NCBI GenBank assembly: GCA_002256485.1
Contig: NNSG01000004.1
Span: 124,001 to 188,000, forward strand
Source: Fidelibacterota bacterium 408169
GTDB taxonomy: Bacteria > Fidelibacterota > Marinisomatia > Marinisomatales > TCS55
Length of the DNA stretch: 64,000 bases
Direction: 5' to 3'
The notes under the pieces are model-generated. The model made no database searches. It was not told the DNA's origin and saw nothing but the letters and a program-made list of their open reading frames with translations. Numbering within the stretch: position 1 is the first letter of the stretch; each line of letters begins with the position of its first letter. This document shows, piece after piece, positions 59,730-64,000 of this stretch. The position numbers were made by a program, and so were the translations under genes.

Positions 59730-61898
59730 TTAACTAACTTTTTTCAGCTTGGCAAATTTGACAATCAACTTCTTTTTTAAACCATCTTTAAATACCACAC
59801 CTACACGCTGGTTCTCTCCGGAGCCACTTAAGGCCATGATTTTGCCCACACCAAAAATAGCATGTTCTACTAAATCACCCACACGAAAATCATCAAATAC
59901 AGTGACAGTTCGCTTCACTTCCATTTTGGCGTAACCCCGTTTTGACCCAATAACCTTGCGTGTCAAGGCTGAAGAAAAATTGATATTTTCTAAATGGTCT
60001 TCAGGAATCTCTCTGACAAACCGAGATACCAAGCCATAAAACTGTTCTGCACCAGCCCGGCGACGATTATTTGCATAAAGTAGAAATACATTTTGTTTCG
60101 CACGTGTTAATCCAACGTAAAATAATCGCCGTTCTTCTTCTAATTCATGTTTATCCTTCAATGAATTATAAAGAGGGAATAATCCGTCTTCCATACCCGT
60201 AAGAAAAACGACAGGAAATTCCAGGCCTTTTGCTGAATGGACTGTCATAAGTGTTACCCTGTTTTCTTGATCATTCCAATGATCGATGCCTGTTAGTAAT
60301 GAGACTTCTTCAAGAAAATCTGTTAGCATAGCATTGGGATTTCGGGCCATGAATTCATCTACGCTGTTTAAAACTTCATTAATATTATTTATTCGTTCCA
60401 GATCTTCAGGTGTATCTTGTTTCTTATAGTGCTTTAACATACCCGTCTCATCCACTAGTGTCCTGACAAGTTCACCTGCATTCAGCTTATTCAACAAATC
60501 ATTATACTTGCTAATAATTTCATAAAACATGTTCAATTCTTCCGCCTGTTTGCCACGTATATTCATTTTGGACGGATCACCTAATACATCAAATAATTCT
60601 TTCTTACACTTTTTTGCTTCCTGAACGCATTTATCAACTGTTTTTAATCCTATTCCCCGTGGTGGAAAATTGATTACTCGTCTGAGGGAAATGGTATCCT
60701 GTTTATTTACAAGTAATTGCAAATAAGCCAGCAAATCTTTGACTTCCTTTCGTTCGTAGAAACGAATACCGCCAATAATTTTATACGGTATACCATTCCG
60801 ACGGAGACTATCTTCCAACGCCCTTGATTGTGCATTGGTTCGGTATAAAACAGCAAAATCGCTAAATGTGCGTTTGTTCATCTTAATTTCTTTTTCTAAC
60901 ACACTGATAAGAGCATCCGCTTCTTCCATCTCATCGTTCGTTTCCAGGAGTCCCAGCTTATCACCGGCACCATTCATAGCTTTTAATTCTTTCAAAGCTC
61001 GATCTTCATTATTCTTAACAACGGCACTGGCTGCATTAAGAATTTGCTGAGTAGAACGGTAATTTTGCTCAAGTTTATAAATTTCACACCCAGGGAATGA
61101 TTTTTCATAATCAAGAATATTTCTTATATCTGCTCCCCGCCAACCATAAATAGATTGATCATCATCACCCACAACACAAATCTGATTATGGGCTTTGGCT
61201 ATAGAACTTACAAATAGAAATTGCGGACGGTTTGTATCCTGATATTCATCTACAAGTATATACTTCCATTTTTCCTGATACTTTTGTAGTACATCAGGAA
61301 ATTTTTCAAACAATACCAAGGGAAATAGTAAAAGGTCATCAAAATCAAGGGCATTATTTTTTTTCAAAGCAGATTGATATTTTTTGAATATATCACAAAT
61401 TGTTTTATCTAAAACTGTCCGGGCAGACCGTTTTGCAGTTTCAGCATCCATCAGTTTATTTTTGTAAAAACTAATTTTATTTCTGACGGATTTAGGATCA
61501 ACATACGTTCGAGAAATATTCAATTCATCTATAACCAGTCGAATAAGTGCAGTTTGATCTTGTACGTCATAAATAACAAAATCTTTTGAAAATCCCAATC
61601 GGTGAATTTCTAGCCTGAGGAGGCGTGAACAAATGGAATGGAACGTACCAATATTCAGAGATACATTTTTTTTCTTGAGTAAAGATTGTACCCGCTTGAA
61701 CATTTCTTCTGCCGCTTTATTTGTAAATGTTACAGCTAAAATTTCTTCTGGTTTATAGAGACCTTTTTCAATTAAATATGCAATTTTATGTGTTAAAACG
61801 CGCGTTTTACCGCTACCGGCACCGGCAAAAATCAAAACAGGATTATCAACTGCTTCTACTGCTTTTTTCTGTACTTTGTTTAATTTTTGATTTTTCAT
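59730..61898 (-). CDS. UvrD/PcrA-type ATP-dependent DNA helicase
   Basis: FAGAGSGKTRVLTHKIAYLI (Walker A), ILVDEYQDTNRPQF, VGDDDQSIYGWRGA, VTLMTVHSAKGLEFPVVFLTGMEDGLFP. Confidence 0.96.
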   Translation of the reverse strand: MKNQKLNKVQKKAVEAVDNPVLIFAGAGSGKTRVLTHKIAYLIEKGLYKPEEILAVTFTNKAAEEMFKRVQSLLKKKNVSLNIGTFHSICSRLLRLEIHRLGFSKDFVIYDVQDQTALIRLVIDELNISRTYVDPKSVRNKISFYKNKLMDAETAKRSARTVLDKTICDIFKKYQSALKKNNALDFDDLLLFPLVLFEKFPDVLQKYQEKWKYILVDEYQDTNRPQFLFVSSIAKAHNQICVVGDDDQSIYGWRGADIRNILDYEKSFPGCEIYKLEQNYRSTQQILNAASAVVKNNEDRALKELKAMNGAGDKLGLLETNDEMEEADALISVLEKEIKMNKRTFSDFAVLYRTNAQSRALEDSLRRNGIPYKIIGGIRFYERKEVKDLLAYLQLLVNKQDTISLRRVINFPPRGIGLKTVDKCVQEAKKCKKELFDVLGDPSKMNIRGKQAEELNMFYEIISKYNDLLNKLNAGELVRTLVDETGMLKHYKKQDTPEDLERINNINEVLNSVDEFMARNPNAMLTDFLEEVSLLTGIDHWNDQENRVTLMTVHSAKGLEFPVVFLTGMEDGLFPLYNSLKDKHELEEERRLFYVGLTRAKQNVFLLYANNRRRAGAEQFYGLVSRFVREIPEDHLENINFSSALTRKVIGSKRGYAKMEVKRTVTVFDDFRVGDLVEHAIFGVGKIMALSGSGENQRVGVVFKDGLKKKLIVKFAKLKKVS

Positions 61899-61902
61899 TT
61901 TA

Positions 61903-62955
61903 TTATGAATTTACTTTTTTCAATTTTTCTTCTCGGTGAACTTTTCTACGCACTTTCTGAAATTTTCGTTTTGCTTTCAAATGCTCTCTCTCTGTTTTTG
62001 AAAATGCATGATAACCATCTCCCCGAGCGACAAAATATAGATAATCATTCTTCAGGGGATACAATGCGGCCAATATTGACTCTTTCCCCGGATTATTGAT
62101 CGGCCCCGGCGGTAATCCCATATTCAAATATGTATTGTACGGTGATTCAATCTTTAAATCTTTTTTTAAAAGCCTTCTGGGTCCATCATCGATAATATAT
62201 TGGATCGTCGGATCTGCTTGCAATTTCATTCCTTTTTGTAAACGATTATGATATACTCCCGAAATTACTGGTCTTTCGGAATTATATAATGCTTCTCCTT
62301 CAATAATTGATGCTAATGTGACTACCTCGTTTATATTAAGACCCAATTCTCGAGCTCGGTTACGTAGGGAATCAGTCATACAATTATGATATTCCTTTAC
62401 CATGGTTTCCATGATTTCTTTAGGATGTTGATCTTCCAGAAAATAATATGTATCCGGAAATAAAAAACCTTCAAATGAATCATGGTTGATATTCCATTTT
62501 TTCAATAATCTCCTGTCTGTACATAGTTCTAAAAAATCATCTGTATCTGTTCCCAATACTCTTTCCAATTCAGCAGCAATCACATTTAGCGTCCAACCTT
62601 CCTGCACAGTAACACGTTTAAGATTCGGAGACCCATGGACTAATTGATCAATAATCTGATAGTTTGATCGGGCTCCATTTAAAGTATACGAACCGGCAGG
62701 TAGTTTTTTCTCGTGGCCTAAAGTCCATACTGCAATCCGAAACATTTGTTTATTCGCAATTATTTTCTTTTCATTTAATATCCTGCTAACATCTGCCACA
62801 TTTGATCCCTTTGGGATAGTGACCATCACTAAAGCATAGGGATTCCCCTGGGGCCAATTAATGATTAGCAGGAAAAAAGCCAGCACACTGAATAAAAAGA
62901 TTCCCAGCACCACGCCAACCAGCCGCTTCCCCGGATTAAAATACTGTAACGTCAT
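61903..62955 (-). CDS. mltG: Endolytic transglycosylase MltG
   Basis: LASIIEGEALYNSERPVISGVYHNRLQKGMKLQADPTIQYII, SPYNTYLNMGLPPGPINNPGKESILAALYP. Confidence 0.96.
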   Translation of the reverse strand: MTLQYFNPGKRLVGVVLGIFLFSVLAFFLLIINWPQGNPYALVMVTIPKGSNVADVSRILNEKKIIANKQMFRIAVWTLGHEKKLPAGSYTLNGARSNYQIIDQLVHGSPNLKRVTVQEGWTLNVIAAELERVLGTDTDDFLELCTDRRLLKKWNINHDSFEGFLFPDTYYFLEDQHPKEIMETMVKEYHNCMTDSLRNRARELGLNINEVVTLASIIEGEALYNSERPVISGVYHNRLQKGMKLQADPTIQYIIDDGPRRLLKKDLKIESPYNTYLNMGLPPGPINNPGKESILAALYPLKNDYLYFVARGDGYHAFSKTEREHLKAKRKFQKVRRKVHREEKLKKVNS

Positions 62956-63052
62956 GATTTAAAGGGTGCAAATTTAGGAACTCTTTTTTACATAAATCAA
63001 TTTTCTGTTAATAAATAATAAAATAAAATTTTTAGGATTACAAAGTTTCCAT

Positions 63053-63322
63053 TTGGTCGTGGTGAATGGTCGCTTTAATTTCCCCGCCGCTATGAGTAAG
63101 GAAATGAAAAAAGAACACATGCATTTGATAGAAAGCTGGGCGTTTACCAGCAAAAATTATATCATATTTGCAATGGGTGTTCTATTGATTGCCCTTGGTT
63201 ATATTGTAATGGCTGGTGGTGAAACAACCAGCACCCAAAGTCTGACGATTGCTCCAATTTTGCTTTTTTTGGGTTATATTGTTGTTATACCTGCGGCACT
63301 TATATACCGAGATAAAAAATAG
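63053..63322 (+). CDS. DUF3098-like small membrane protein
   Basis: WAFTSKNYIIFAMGVLLIALGYIVMAGGETT...LTIAPILLFLGYIVVIPAALIYR; start may be the internal Met of MSKEMKKEHMH. Confidence 0.75.
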   Translation: MVVVNGRFNFPAAMSKEMKKEHMHLIESWAFTSKNYIIFAMGVLLIALGYIVMAGGETTSTQSLTIAPILLFLGYIVVIPAALIYRDKK

Positions 63323-63354
63323 CTTTTTAATAATTGGGATCGCCCGCCTACATC

Positions 63355-63480
63355 CCGATCATATCGGAATTACGTCGGGTAAATAGTTCCCCGACTCCGA
63401 AGTTTCGGGGTACGGGGCAGGCAGTTGGTTACCCGCCTGGCTGACGCAGTCGGGCAGGGAGCGTCCCGATAGTTATCGGG
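63355..63480. repeat. GC-rich cluster of short inverted repeats
   Basis: CCGAT/ATCGG (63355-63367), GTCGGG/CCCGAC (63374-63395), CCGAA/TTCGG (63397-63408), CCCGATAgtTATCGGG (63465-63480). Confidence 0.75.
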
Positions 63481-63544
63481 AAGGTCGCTAGGAAAGTCAG
63501 AAAGACTTTGAACTCGCTTTTGACAGATAAAGATTTTTAAAAAT

Positions 63545-63618
<74 letters not shown>

Positions 63619-63623
63619 CTCTC

Positions 63624-63662
63624 AAAAACCCCGTTTTCTCATCGAGAGATCGGGGTTTTTTG
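63624..63662 (+). terminator. Rho-independent terminator after tRNA-Asp
   Basis: aaaaaccccg ... cggggttttttt hairpin with T-run. Confidence 0.85.
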
Positions 63663-64000
63663 TTTCCCTTTTGTACTTTCCCGATATGACAGAAATAGAC
63701 ACAAATAGACCGTTTTTGAAGTAACCACCTGTCGTATACCAGTCTTCGTTTTTCATTTATTCAATATTAAATAACTATTTTTATAAAATCGAAGCAACCT
63801 GAAGTCGATTATTAAGATTTGACTTGGGCAGAACTGGTCAAGAGTAGACAGGGTTAGACTTATGCGACACCTGGAAGAGAATGAGGGGTTTTAAGGGCGG
63901 GTTTTACCCTACGTGAATTTTTTTAGGGGCGTATTCGGGCGATTTTGGGGCTCGGTATTTTTTGGAGTGGGGTTATATGTAATTCTGGTATTTAGTCACA

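Overview
The window is a 64 kb, AT-rich, densely coded bacterial chromosome segment. Gene content resembles the Bacteroidota/Chlorobi/Fibrobacterota/Marinimicrobia group, but this placement is inferred from protein style only. Main blocks: (1) a minus-strand complex I operon nuoA-B-C-D-H-I-J-K-L-M-(N), with no nuoE/F/G between nuoD and nuoH; (2) a short plus-strand accessory stretch (proline dehydrogenase, CoA-binding protein, interrupted Gly-rich/LRR surface protein, esterase, cupin, small membrane proteins); (3) housekeeping genes (nadK, xseAB, HU, LysM transglycosylase, rfaE2-like, DUF2851, plsC, serS); (4) a Wzx/Wzy-type surface polysaccharide locus at about 22.8-39.4 kb, including a Wzz-like protein with an N-terminal helix-turn-helix-like region; (5) housekeeping genes (tsaD, ybbR, rpsA, cmk, rluB, scpAB, trpS, HNH, NlpC/P60); (6) a cobalamin riboswitch with a BtuB-like receptor, a convergent outer-membrane protein and an ECF S-component; (7) a fur-feoA-feoB operon with a Fur-box-like palindrome and a small Cys-containing membrane protein; (8) pcrA/uvrD, mltG, a hairpin-rich intergenic element and tRNA-Asp. 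No CRISPR array, transposase or obvious defence system was seen. The best items for follow-up are the HTH-Wzz fusion, the Gly-rich gene with TGA exactly where a Trp is expected, the B12 riboswitch and its expression platform, the degenerate heptanucleotide repeats at three loci, and two small genes absent from the ORF track.
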